Part shown: positions 10,311 through 24,000 of the stretch, in pieces
How the letters are laid out: each line of letters opens with the position of its first letter
How positions within the stretch are numbered: position 1 is the first letter of the stretch
DNA from: Lingula anatina
Taxonomy: Eukaryota > Brachiopoda > Lingulata > Lingulida > Lingulidae
DNA: 64,000 nt
Direction: 5' to 3'
Assembly: GCF_001039355.2 (NCBI RefSeq)
Contig: NW_019775548.1
Span: 144,928-208,927, forward strand
Program-made: the position numbers and the translations under genes
Notes under the pieces: generated by a model
Told to the model about the DNA's origin: nothing
Seen by the model: only the letters and a program-made list of their open reading frames with translations
The model's database searches: none

Positions 10311-13300
10311 TATATTTTTGCAGCAATTTTTTAAAAATAAATCAAGTTTTCCATTAAAGCAATTTTGTGGTATTATCTTTTATCTCTGCTTTCCTGGAAA
10401 CCCGTACTATTACGTACTGTTACAAGCTTAGTGATGGCCCTTGGAGAAAAATTAGTAACAAAAAATAAGATTTGGTTTTTAGGTAAATGGCTTTATTCAT
10501 GCAAACTTTAATAGGTATATTTTATTAATATTTAAAGTAGGTTTATAATCAGTAACTGTGAGCTGAATAAAGCTGCCGGACAAGTTAAATAACTACAAGC
10601 ATATGCTCTCAGTTAATAGTACATGAAGTTCATTAGAAGCATCGGGTCTATAAGATACAGTATATTCTACTATATTTGCTTGTTAGAAACTCTTCTTAGA
10701 TATTCCACTTTCTTTAATTGAAACAGTACAAAAAATAGCACAAAATGATCACAAATGCAACTGAACATTGACTTAAGTTACTAGAAATTACAGGGATGCG
10801 TGGTCTAGGGGTAATGTGACCAGGCAGTACCCTTACTGAACTTTTTTTCAACTGCTTATCTAAGTACAAGATTTTTATCAATTGAGGTTATCAGTTCTTG
10901 TATAACCTTTAATCACAAGATCCGATTTTCATACTGTGACTAGTTGAGATCATTGAAATAACCACTTCTGACAAATTACAAGACTAAATGCTACTAAATA
11001 TGGTACTCTTCAATTATATATATCCTCAATACAATGTTCATTCACCTTTACATAGAGAGTAAAGGAATCGACTTACGTCTTAAAATCTAATTTCACTCAT
11101 CAGTACATTTCATCTCTTTATCATGCAGCCATTAGGTCTATAAGTATCACACATTCATTTAAAATTCTAGTTATATATTTAAAGCAGTTACTTATTTACA
11201 ACAAATGACCCTAAAAGATCATTTGACAAACAGTGATATGACGATTTGAATATCCCTCTGGACAAGTTTTTCTTACATACATGTATAAGTAACAGCTGGA
11301 TGCACGAATCTTATCTGGGTTTATTAATAAATCATGTTAAAAAAAACTTCCTTAAAACTGATTTGGAGTAATGGTTCACCACCGTGGTTGTCAGGAATGA
11401 TAATTTGTACAATGATTTTGACTTTTGCACATAAATTTACACTTTTCTTGAAAGGGTGAACTTAAATGGAATCACCAGTATACATGTATATGTATAAAGT
11501 TAATATTAATTATATACTGTAGTAATGTACTATAATAATAAATCTCAAAATTATTATTTTTTCTTCCATACCAACATCTCCCCTAAATTTCACAAATGTG
11601 AGGATGTGGGCCAGTGTTGTTACCCATTTGAACTTAACTGATACTTAGATTCATTTTCCCCTTTAAATGAACATACCCTAATGCATGAGACTGTTGAGCT
11701 ATCACAAATTCAATATCTTAATACAGAAGTATACACGTGGGAAAATTTGACAGCATTTCACCATATAAGTATTTCAGTAAACATCATTGCCAATGCCCCA
11801 AAAAGATGACTTGTGGTAGTATCCTTTTGAATTCTGAAGTATGCAGATCACAGCAGAAGCTGAAAATGTACACCTTAAGGTTACTGGACTTAGATACAAA
11901 ATTTATAATTAACATGATTTTTTTCTTATGTCCTTTACATGTACCACATGATATGACTTTGAACAATGAGACTGTGACACACAAACATTAACTAATTATT
12001 TTCTTAGCAATTTCTCTCAGCAAATGGAATATGATCATAACATACATTGAGCAGTTTTAAGAATGCTTCAAGCACGTTTTAATACTAAGTCTAGATATTT
12101 AAATACTTCACATAGCTTTTTAAATTACAATTATAACTCATTTTAATAACGCTGCACTGCAAGAGTAGGGAACTATCATTCTAATTTGTTAATTTGGGCC
12201 CTGCAGGTGTTAAATGCTCAACTGTACTAACATAATTCCTGTGCTACATTTAACGTACAAGGTTTCATGCAATTTGATACAGAATGTAATAAAAGTTTAT
12301 ATGTTCAGTGGAGTGTGTGTGTATTTCTTACCCTATACCTTTACACTAAAATGCATCAACTTCCTCTCTTAATGGGACTAGATTTCATTTTTTTTGTGAA
12401 GACTAATAATGTGCAAGAATTACAAAACCTGGAAGACTCCCAATTTCTCAAGATGGAGCAGAATACAAGGTGAAGGACTAACAGGAGTATAAATGCATAC
12501 AGAATTCTCACTCAAGGAATAAAACTCCTCAAGCTCTGGCTGTTCAATGGGATACAAAGCAAGTAGGGAGATGTACCAGAATTTTATACTGCCACAAACA
12601 AATACACATAAATGCCATGGACATCTCCAAAGGTACAATAGAAATGTTCATTTAACAGCTGTGCACTTCAATTTGAAGACCACCTCCAGAGCTGTGACCG
12701 ATATGTTGATCATAATTTGTGCAAATTAACAAGAACAGGAAGCATATATATTAAGCCCATATTCAGCATGTACAAATGAAGTATTCATAAAATAATAAGA
12801 ATACACAAGGAAGTTTGTGTGCCTGATTAATACCCATTGCACTGATAATAAATCTACTTATGAGGCCTGTCCTTGCTGACAAATATGGTTGATTGTCTTT
12901 GGATGTACTGTAATCTCATGTAGCTACAGCTGCAAGCCAGCTGTACATTTTGTTTAACTGTTTTCATATTATTGCACAAAAATTGAGATTAGTGTCAATT
13001 TATTATATTAATCTTCCAATGAAGTAAATTACTGACCCAATGGTTAATGATAAACTTTTCCATAGTTACTTCCATGATACGTCATTTCTTCTGTGATATG
13101 TATATCATTTTGTATATTAAGGCAATGTTTTCTAGGGCTCGTGTTGTCTTTTCTGAATGACCATGTAACTGTACAGCAAGACTTCATCGTCATATGTTTA
13201 TACATGTAGCACTGCCGTAGCCTGCGGTTGACCCAAATTAGAAAGCTGGTTATTCATAAACTAGAAGCTATAAAACACTGCAATCAAATAATTTTTTTCA

Positions 13301-13674
13301 AACTCTTTTCAAACCAAGTCTTCATTGCGAATGGCATAACAACGTTTATGAATGAATTCTTCTCATAAATTCCAAATGTCCATCAAATTCAGGATGAACC
13401 ACCCACGTACAACATCAGTGACTTCATCTCCTGTACCAAAAGTTTAAATCTCGAGTTGCTTTAATTTTACCAACTTTGGCAACAACACACAGAATGGTGC
13501 ATGGTTAAGACATGTCTTTGTGCTGTGCAGCAATTAAAGCCCTCCTATCATAGCCAATGATGACAAGTTACATATTTGGTGCGGGGTAGGATTCCTTGAC
13601 CAATGAAAACTAAAAGTGCAATCTCTTTCTCATCTTCGCTCATAAACTGCCACCAGGTGACAGTACTGGTATGG
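10311..13674 (-). other. Probable long 3'UTR of FE65 plus short intergenic gap
   Basis: About 3.3 kb between the NSUN7 end and the FE65 stop, with no coding signal on either strand. On the minus strand, AATAAA candidates correspond to TTTATT at 10492-10497 and 10521-10526, so a transcript could run from the stop at 13675 down to about 10475. That would leave under 200 bp between the convergent genes. Confidence 0.4.
10492..10497 (-). terminator. Candidate polyadenylation signal for FE65
   Basis: TTTATT on the plus strand is AATAAA on the minus strand. It is the most distal good hexamer before the convergent NSUN7 end; position only, no cDNA evidence. Confidence 0.3.
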
Positions 13675-13743
13675 TTAGCTCTTGCTGTTTTTCTTCTTAG
13701 GAACAAGAGTTCCAAAAACAGACTTTAATGTAGCACCAATACC
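13675..13743 (-). CDS. APBB: FE65 last coding exon and stop
   Basis: Acceptor ATTTTCCAG; reads GIGATLKSVFGTLVPKKKNS-KS and stops at TAA (13677-13675). It corresponds to the 'RRGVxSLxxxLKxKR' tail of vertebrate FE65 proteins. Confidence 0.92.
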   Translation of the reverse strand, partial: GIGATLKSVFGTLVPKKKNSKS

Positions 13744-15058
13744 CTGGAAAATATGATTTGTCTAAATTATAAAATGAATCCATATATTTAGTAGCGAAAC
13801 AATATCAAAATTGCCAACTTAAGTAAACCTGTATAAACAAGAATTGTATAAACAATAATTGCACACATTTCAATTGATAAATTTAACCATTGTTCTATTG
13901 TTAATAAAATGACTAACACTCCACATATCTCTACTTTATAAGAATGATAAAGTTGGCAACCTGGCAGTTCAATAAATATTAGCAATGAATGTAATAGAAT
14001 TTATCTAAATTCAATATTCAAGAACTACATATAATTATAATAAGTACATTGTACATGTACAATAAAAACAATATTTTAGAAGCTGCCGAATAAAGATTGA
14101 TTGATCATTAAGGTCAGAAATTTACAGGGCTGAGAAACATATTTTTCAGTTTCATTTAAAACTATAATACACACTTCTGATACCCCAATGTCTCAGTGTG
14201 ATAATCATGCACATACCTTGCTTTGTTGTTGTTTCTTGTGGTCAGGTGTTTGTGGGTGGGCATCCAGGCATTTCTGATACCGCAGCTACAACAACAATAA
14301 CATGGGATTGGTTTAAAATGACATGTATGTAACACCAATAAAATATTAATGGAAATAAGCCATTATAGTTTGGCGATGGATCCCCAATGACATATAGGTC
14401 ATTCATATCTGCATAAAATTGTACTAGTATTTGGAACTTATAAAGGGATTAGTGAACTACTGCATTCTTCATACAGTAATAGTATGCAAATGCATGAATT
14501 CAAAATATACTGGCAAACTTAAAATTACATGTCACTACACAATGAAAATTTAATGTATTAATAACAGTTATATTTCATTTATGGTCACATTAAGTTATAA
14601 AGAGCTCTCAAAATTAAAGTGTTCAATTTCATATATCTAATTTACTTAAGTACAAAATGAAAAAGCTAATGCCTATTTTATGGAAAATACAGTAACTCAT
14701 ATAGCAAACTAGCCAAAATTCATTTTAAGCTATCCACATCAGAGACAAATAATTTGCACATGCTGTAAGCACTTTAACAACATTTAAAAGGTAAAAAATA
14801 AATAAATAAATAAATAAATAAATAAAGAACTGTATCACAATTAGCACTGCAATACAACTCATTCAACACCCGTCACCTGATGAAATATGTTGGATAAAAA
14901 TCCTAAAGCCATGTTCATTAGAAACATTCCATTCATAGTGAATCAATTAAAATTCAATATAAACAGAGGTACACTGCAGGAAGAAGCAATTTGATATGAA
15001 TCTAAGCCCTCTCATATCCACTTCCTGTAAGATTGCATGAGATTAAAGCCAGTGGCCT

Positions 15059-15097
<39 letters not shown>

Positions 15098-18000
15098 AAC
15101 ATTGGGCAGCTTTGAAAGTTTATTTGGTGACAGCCATGTTTTGGATTGTCTTTTGAGCAATTTCAGACAATACACTTCTTAAACAAAATGATCTGGACGA
15201 TTTCAAGGTTCTCCACTGGAATGCAGGAAAATTGTATGTGAGAGGATCTAGATTTTTTTACACTGAGGAAGAAGGAACAAGAAAATTGAGGGAGAATCAG
15301 AATCTGCTTGTAATTTTTGGACAGCTAAAAATTACTGAAAGTCTGCAAATCATATGTTTTTATGTTAAACAACAAAGAAAAGACAGGAGTCAGATTCCAT
15401 TAAAATAAATGGTTAAATTTGGAAAATCAAATGGGGGAGAATACAGCAACATTTTGAAAAATTACGTAAGTCCTCGTAGTATAGGATAAAAACACTTCTA
15501 AATTTGACGGTGTAATAATGTTCCTTTCTAATCAACATGGCCTTAAAAATCATTTTTACCTCAGCCGGAGCAGGGTGTGAATCGAGAAGTTTGGTGAATC
15601 GAAGCTGTAACAAAATATCACACAAATATATGAAAACATGCAATAGATTACTCAATTTCTACACAAAAAACTAAAACTTTGATGCTGACGTATATCTACT
15701 ACTGTGAGGTAAAATGTAGCACAAAATATGCTGTCCTAAATCTATTATCACTGGTAACAGAGGGACATCTAAGTACAATCTGTCAAACTCATATAACTAT
15801 TATATATATAATATAAAATAATGTATATACATATAATACTGGTACTCCTATGTTGAAGCGTTATGCAATAAGTCTATCCAAATATGCTACCAATTTTCTA
15901 ACAACTTACTAGATATAAACATGCACATTCTCATATGCACTGAGAAAAATTAAGCAATGTTTTAAGGAGAAATAGGACATGCATCTCTTAAACATGTTGT
16001 ACATTTAGATCAACAACAACAACAACACTGATGATATTAAATGGTGAAATATACTGACAGTGTACTGTCAAACTGCATATCAGGAACGCACTAGACACAA
16101 ATGTTCATGCAAAAATGAATAAATAGTTGAGAAAAACTAACCTAAAAATTGCAAAAAAAAAAAAAAAAAAAAAACAACTTTTAAAATTATTTTTCGTACA
16201 AGAAAGTTGGAAGGGGAGGGGTGTGCTATAGATACGTGCCCTATTTCCCACTGAAAGTGTGAATTATGTGTGTCTAGAACATATTTTGTCTTAATTTCTC
16301 TCTATATTGTTACCTTACAAGCTGCTTCAATAGTTTTACAAAGGGCACCTGCAGAAGGCTCACAGTGGAATGCATGGGCAATATAGTGGTCATTGGCATT
16401 GTGCATTATGTACCCACAAAGTCTGAAAAAAAGGGAGAAAAATATCAGTTTACACCTATATAAAAATATCTAGATAAAAACAACATATTTGGGTTTGCAC
16501 AAATATGCTGAATTGCCTGACAGTTAATAATTCAATTCTCAAACACTGTCATATAGATCAGGCAATGTCATTGTATCAAATCAAACTGGGCTTGTACTGT
16601 AATAGGTGAATCATTAGTGATTTCCAGTACAAGTTAAGGTCAAATTGGAAATAAAATGCAAAAATAATTATTGCAATTTGACTTACTTAACATTTTTCAT
16701 GGCTATTCCCATGAAAGACAGGAAGCGAACTCTGCTTTCCACCAAAATGTTCTCAGCTTTCTGTTAAAATAATAATTATAATAATAATGATAACAAATCC
16801 TTATTGCAAATATATATATTGCACCTTTCTATGATGAAAACCAGTAGTGTTGTCATAGTGATTCAGAGCAAAACAATCAAATTACAGCTCATCAATTGAT
16901 ATAAGGACCTTTTTCTTTTTTAATTAATTTTATTATATCAGACAAAACAACATTAAATCAAATAGTCATATCTTCAATATTCATCTAACAGAATTGTGAG
17001 TGTAAGGCTCTGTTACACTGATAAAATATGTAAAATCAGATGTTAGAATAATAAAAAAAAATCCAATTTCTCTATCATTTTACCAAGTATGAAGTCTTTT
17101 CAAAATCACAAGCCCTAAAAGTGAAATCCAAAAGCATATTACAGATTGAGTTCTTACCTTGTGTTCGCTTATCGTGATAGTAGAAGGTGCCACGCCCACA
17201 TCCACGAAGACCCACTTCTCTGGTGGCACCTTGGCGTATATCCTATCAATAGCTGCATTCAGGACATCAACGCCTGTGGGTTTATGTACAACTGCGGAGC
17301 CAAGGTAATGGCACTTGATCACTTTCTTTGGCTCCTCCATTGGAGTGGGGAAAGCCGCATCTAAAAAGAGAAGACTCAAATCCAGAATAGATTTTCTACC
17401 TCTCCAGGCAAGATGCCACTTGGCGTTTTGCCTCGAGTGAGATTTCAGTTGGAAGCCTGCCTGGGAAGGAAAGGTTATGTCTGGTTTTGCTAGCCAACTG
17501 GGATTTCATCTAATAGACATTCAGATCCAAATATACCAAACACCCAACTGTGTAATTGCTAGTTTGGTAGTGGAGATAGAGCAGAAAACTGGTTACAGTA
17601 GCTATATCTGTTTGAGATATGAGAGCATAAAAATAAAGCATCCAAAGCCGTATCGATTTCCTGTACACAACAGACACCAAATATATATGTCTTAGTATTT
17701 GTTGAACCCTGAAATCAATTTTACTTTAAGTCTACCAACTGAACTAGGTTTTTAAATAAAAGAAGTTTAACATGTACATGCAATAAGGTAGTATTTAGAC
17801 AAAACTGCAAGTGCATATGACAATAAATGCAGTCTTTTACAACTTAAAATACAATATGATAAACAAAAACTGTACTAAAGACATCATAGTTCACAATTTG
17901 TAAATTGTCTCACACAAGGAAATTTCCTTACTTTGATACAAACTCTCGAATGTAATTTTCTGTCCATTTGTGTCACTGGTCTTCTTCAAGTTGGGTAAAT

Positions 18001-21000
18001 TATCCGGCCTGGCTACGCTCATCTTCTGCAAAGCAGTGCCATTGGCAGCAGCTTGCGCATCCTCTTTTTTCTCAGCTAAAATCTTTTGGCAAATGTCTCT
18101 TAGGGTATTCGCAATCTGTCTTGCTGGTGTATCGCAACGAAACACGTGGCACATGTGCTTCCGCGTGACAGGATCCCTTGCAACATATGCAAAATCCCTG
18201 CAAGAAAGTAATAAATTAAAATACATATTATATTTTCAAAGCTGCGTTTCTTTGGAAACATTTTATATAGGGCTTTCGAATAAATAATTCCCTTACAACC
18301 CAAAGACCCCCCCCCCAAAAAAAAATGTTTATATTGTCCTCTGAATACAACATACAATACAGGGTATATTTCAGATACAATGCCTTATTATAAAACTTCA
18401 CTAAAATGCTGATTCCGTCTTTCAAAATACAGACATACATCTAACATGACAAAAAACAAACAAAAAAGATACATGTATATGCAAAAGTCAATGCTTGTTT
18501 TGTATATCATTCTCAGATCATATCATGCCTCAGATCAAAGGTAACCACATGACAGTGACTAAAAATCCAAGAACTTTCCCCTACATTTACTGTATTTTTA
18601 AAAGAAACACAAACAAGTATCAGCAGATCAGCCAATCAGCTGCCAACTGACATATTTAAATACTGACAAGAACGTAGCAAATGAAGCAAACGAAGCACAA
18701 TGTAAAACAAGCCAAAATCTAACATCTGCACCCTGAGCATCAAAGTTCACTGGAAACTCACCTATCTACTATCAGTTTGCCTCTGCTGATAGTAGACAAA
18801 TTAGCTTCCTAAAAATTGAAACTCAGGGTGACAACATCTAAATTGGCCGACATTTTTTATGTCTCTATATGTAGAAGTCAATAACAGTATATTCTCAGGG
18901 TCACATATAATAAATATGAATGCATACAGTAACCATAACCATTCTGTAAGTTTGGGGAAATGAGAATTTCCTTAATTACAACATTTATCTGGCACATTTT
19001 ATGACAGAAACAAAACCATGTGATTTGACATTTAAGGTATTAAAACAATTTCAATACGAATATACCATAAGGGCCACTTGAACTTAACTTTGAACCAAAA
19101 GGCAAAAATCACTAGAAATGTACAGGAAATAAACTTGACCAAAGAACATTTGATTTTATTTTCAGTAAAAAAAAGTTTTAAAAAAGTACGTGGAGACAAC
19201 CATACAACAAGAGTAAATGTAGCATTCTACGTATATGCAAAATAAATTAAAGCAACCTAAAAGTTGAAAGGCAAGGATGATTATAAATATCAACATTTTT
19301 CCAGCTTTTTTTGCCAGAACTAAGCTTAATAATCACATCTTTTCCATAAAGCTAACATTCAAAGTGAACATGTTACATTTTAAATAACCACATGTAAAAG
19401 CATTAGAGTTGGATGCTTGGAACATTAAGAGCACATATACCTAAAGCTTGCCAAAGAATTTAAATCTTGACAGAAACTAGATCACAGATATTTCCAGTTA
19501 CAAATAAACATAATTAAGTGCCCTGATTCCTTGGTTCCAAAAGATTCTTTTCATTAATTGTTTTTGAAAAGTTTCAGAATCTTATTTTGCACTGCCACTA
19601 AATAATTACAGGGTTGGGGATTATAATTACCTAAAATTTTTCAACACAATGCCATTCATTTTCAGGAAATATCAAAATTTCAATAACATTGCCAATGATT
19701 CCTTAATATATGTATTCTTTTAAAAACTAAATATTTGGCGATAAAAAAATTTAGAAAACTATTCCAGAGTTTCTGTCAAGATGGATTCATATCATTAGCT
19801 TAGAGAGAGAACATTCAGCTTGAAGAACATTTGGTTAATACTCTGTCAGAGTCCAACATCAATGGTTACCTCTCTCTAGTAAGCATGGGAGAAAGTTTGC
19901 AAAGTTTTATTGAACTCATTGGGTTAACACACTGCACAGATATAATTTTTGAAGCAGATAATCAAGATTTTGGACTCCACTGTGCAGCTAATTCAAAAAT
20001 AATTTTGGGACTCGATTTTCCAAATTTATAGTTATAAAAAGTCTAACTAAAACATTAAAAGAAAATTTTGATAAAAATCCAATATCAGATTCCCTTGTTT
20101 TGTCAAATGCGTTATAGATTTTGTCTATACTATCACGCCATGCATGAAGGACTATATATGGTTAATCCTGATAGAAAAGTTAAATTAAATGTACTTACCT
20201 CCCGTTGTCTCGCCCTACACCCCACACTCGTATAGAGTGTATGGACTGGGAGTTAAGAACTGTAAAATCTTGAGGGTCTACAAGCCTCAGGCTGATACTA
20301 TCAAGGTCCATAAATAGATCCTTTCCCTGGAAAATCATTTTGATAAATGTGTTCATAAAAATATATATGCCAATGCCTAATATGTAGCAAAATGCTAGCT
20401 GTACAAGGATTCCAAATGCAATAAGTGGTTATTTGTAGCAACTGTATAAATAAATTGATTTCTAATATCTACTTGTTTATTACAATGCTACTAAGGTAAT
20501 TATTAGAAAAGCAAAATTCTTTATGAAGAGACTATTCTATATAATCTTATATGCCACAGCATTTTTAATAGAAAATGTTAAAATATTTTTTTAGAGACTA
20601 TGAGCATTGCTATATTGTTCACCATTTGAAAACATGAGAGAAAGTCTAGTCTAGATAAATAAAATGTGAAATTATGAAACAGACTGCGCATCAAGCAAAT
20701 CTGTCATAAGTTTTGGCACCAAAAAGTTTTGATTCATCTTTCTCGCATATTTTTGGATAAAAAAATATAATAACAATTAAAAATATATTTACATCTCCCC
20801 ATCTTCCCACCACATCGTTGATATCATTCTTCCCCAGTGACAAGTCCACAATACATTTGTTAACGGCTCGACTACTCTTTTCTTGAGTTAAATCTTCTTC
20901 GGCTATTTTCACCCAACCAAGAGATCTAACAGCAAATCTGATTGGTTTCTCTCCTGTTTCTGATGTGGGACTCTCCAAAGCACCCTCTTGGAATTGTAAC

Positions 21001-24000
21001 TGGCCTTCCGGCTGTGTGCTGTTTAATGAATTAAAGATTGCATTTGGTGCATTTCTAAAAGACAGAATCATGGATTATTGCTATTTTGGTAAAAAATTTA
21101 TAATAAAAATTTTAAAAAATCACGCAAAAAAATTCTTTAACTTACAACTACAGTGTAGTAATCTGTATCTTTCTATATTGAGCCATATAAAAAAGAAATA
21201 ATCATCCTTAATATTAAAAATTATTATTATAATCTTTTAAGTGATGGCATCCTTATTTTATTATATTGCCAATAAAATAAAAATCTCAGACTATTAGTAT
21301 TGGAATTGTATTAAAAACATGGTGCCAGAAAAAAGAAAAGAAACCACATACATAAACTATTAACAAAAATGTGAGCAAAATAGAAATATTAGGTTATAAA
21401 GTCTCTGATACACAAATCTTAGTCATTTTCTTTGTTTAATGTAAAAGATGTTTCCAAATCTTCTGAAATAATTACAGCGTGTGCCAAATGTAAAACCAAC
21501 CAATGGAACTACTTATTTTATTCATATTATTTCAAATTCATTTTGTCATTCCCTCAAAATGCAGCAAAAAGAACAACTGTGCTTTTTCTCACTTTATCAA
21601 AGGTTTCCAAAATGGTAGGCGGATGCAGGGTGAAAGCCCAAAGTAAATTTTTTTTGACATGAAAAACATTTTAAATAGTTACAATATCGAAGGGTGGGTG
21701 GGGATAAACTCAAATGAAGGCATAAAATAAAATAAAATAAATTCAGCCAATATATTACCAATAAAATATGTTCTTACAATAAGGGACCACACTTCAGTTG
21801 GTATTTTGTATCTATAAATAATCAAAGACAGATTGCTTACAGAGAACTAAGGGACTGTGCCGCATATTTAAATGCATGACCTTCAAAAGCTTGGAGTGGG
21901 TCGCAGTCAGAGTCGGTGCTACTAGGAGAATCAGGAATGGAATCCTGGGGGAGTGGAAAGAAAGCAATAAACCAAGAGGTTAGTATAGGCTTTATAAACC
22001 AGAACTATTGTGATAACTTGTTGGAGACTAAATAAACACTACGTATGTCCCATGTAGGTGCTAGTAAATAAATAAAAAAAAAAAAAAAAAAACAGAAGAG
22101 CTCCATGCTCGATTAACCACTAAAATTTGGAACCCTATCATTCTGTGGCTGCATAAATACACAATTTGAACCAGCTAGCACAGGAGCTGTACAAAGTTTA
22201 GAGAAATGTGTGTATGTGTTAAGTTAATATTTTTCACATAGCATCTGAAACAATTTGTTTTTCTTTTTGTCAGTTAATTTACCAAAAAATATCAATTTGA
22301 TCTGATTATAGCATATATGTTGATAGGGTTCCAAACATTATTGGAATAAATAAATAAAAAAAGCTGGCTTTTGTAGATAAATCCACTGGTTCTCCTTCTC
22401 CAACTGGTTGTATTTGTGTAGAAAGGATAAGTCAAGGTTAGTGTAAACATGGTAGCAAAGCTGTCAAATGGACAGATGTAAAAACCCATAACCTGTTACT
22501 GAAAAAGAAAAGAAAGCAGTGAATGGGTGGTACTGCAGCAATTAGTAATAGTAGCATATACTAAGCTACCAAATGTTTGAATATAAGTAAATAATAATTA
22601 TGTGTAATTATGAACAAATATTATTTCTGTGTTCTTCTTCACCACCACCACTAAGCTTGGCATGTGCTTTTGAAAGAAAAACTTGGAAACAAAAAAGAAT
22701 AAGGATACAAAACTAGTCACTGGATTAGTAAAAGTGAATATACTATAAGGCGTCCAAAGAAAAGAGAAAAAATGTTATGTGAAGCCATCAAGGCTGATGG
22801 GAAACCAAAAACTTTGCATCCTTCAAAGATTTTCATCATTGTTTACAGAAGCAAGATATACACTTGTTTTTTTTTCTCTACTTTTCTTTCTTTTTTGTCT
22901 GAACACCTTACATTATGGAACCAGTGATGATGAGGGGGGGGGGGGGGCAGAGGGGGAATATTCAAATCATGTGGATCTAGATGCCATCATACCCAGCCAG
23001 AGGATCAAATTCATGGAGGACCTCTTCCTCACAGATGGCGCTGTCATCTTTGCTGGTGTCTGCTGCAGTCATGACACTCCCAACTAGAGTTTCTACCTCC
23101 AAGGAAGACCTCTGTGGCACATGTGGTGCCTCATTAACCTGGGCATTAAATACAAAGCACATTATATAAGAGATAACATTTAAAATAACTGTATCGAAAT
23201 AGGTTTTCACTTTAAAGCAACAATAATGGTTCTATCTTTTACAGTGGGTCCACCTGAAATACATTTTTTGACAAAAAATTCTAACAAAAATAATGCAAAT
23301 AAATATTCCATTGTATATAGCAGTTATATAAATTCTTAATCTCGTGGACAGAGACCAACACAAAAATAGTTTTGCACCCATCAGAAAGTAATTATTATTT
23401 AAAATAAAACCCTGACAAAAAAATAAAACTGATATGATAACTGAATATAATTCCCAGCTGTTGTCTGTTGCATAACTTTTAGAGTCAAGAAATCAATCTG
23501 TCTGACCTTCAATTAAATGAAAAGATCAAATTGAAAGCAAAAATCAATTTCAAGGAAACCATTATGCATTCCAGCTAAAGCCAGGAAATTCCTAATGTTA
23601 TTTCACCGACTCAACATCTCTCAACATGTGTGAAAATAGACCAAGAAGTGAACCACAGAATTGAGTTATGAAATTCTATATGTCCGTGGCAAACATCCAA
23701 CATTGGAAACTTTGGACTAATGACTTCGCATTGTCTAACGCAGTATCATTGGAGTACTTGAAAATTATTCAAATTCCAATGCATACATTATGTGAATTAA
23801 GAAACAGAAACAAACTGTCAATCAAAAATTGTAACTTTTACATTAATGTTATTAAGCCAATATGAGAGGCATTGTCTCAGTTAAATGCAAAAGGTTTAAG
23901 TGGCATTCACCTCAGAGGCTCACTGACAAATTAAGAATTTTCTTACCTCCATTTTGTTACATATTATAGTCAATTTCAGATAATAAATTTTTATGACAAA

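Larger units (their letters stand above)
13744..21840 (-). other. FE65 introns between PTB exons
   Basis: Introns 13744-14216, 14286-15559, 15605-16313, 16423-16686, 16761-17157, 17361-17931, 18198-20198, 20327-20792 and 21055-21840. AT-rich noncoding sequence; contains a 35-A run (15062-15096), an A run at 16152-16173 and (AATA)n at 14793-14825. No other gene seen. Confidence 0.8.

Noticed and set aside
10794-10870. tRNA-like word TGGTCTAGGGGTAA resembling an A box / D-arm
   Set aside because: No matching B box (GGTTCGANTCC) or acceptor-stem pairing follows within 80 bases.
22292-22500. Strong minus-strand acceptor followed by a 65-residue frame
   Set aside because: The exon would start TAACAG; no phase that fits both neighbours stays open to a donor.
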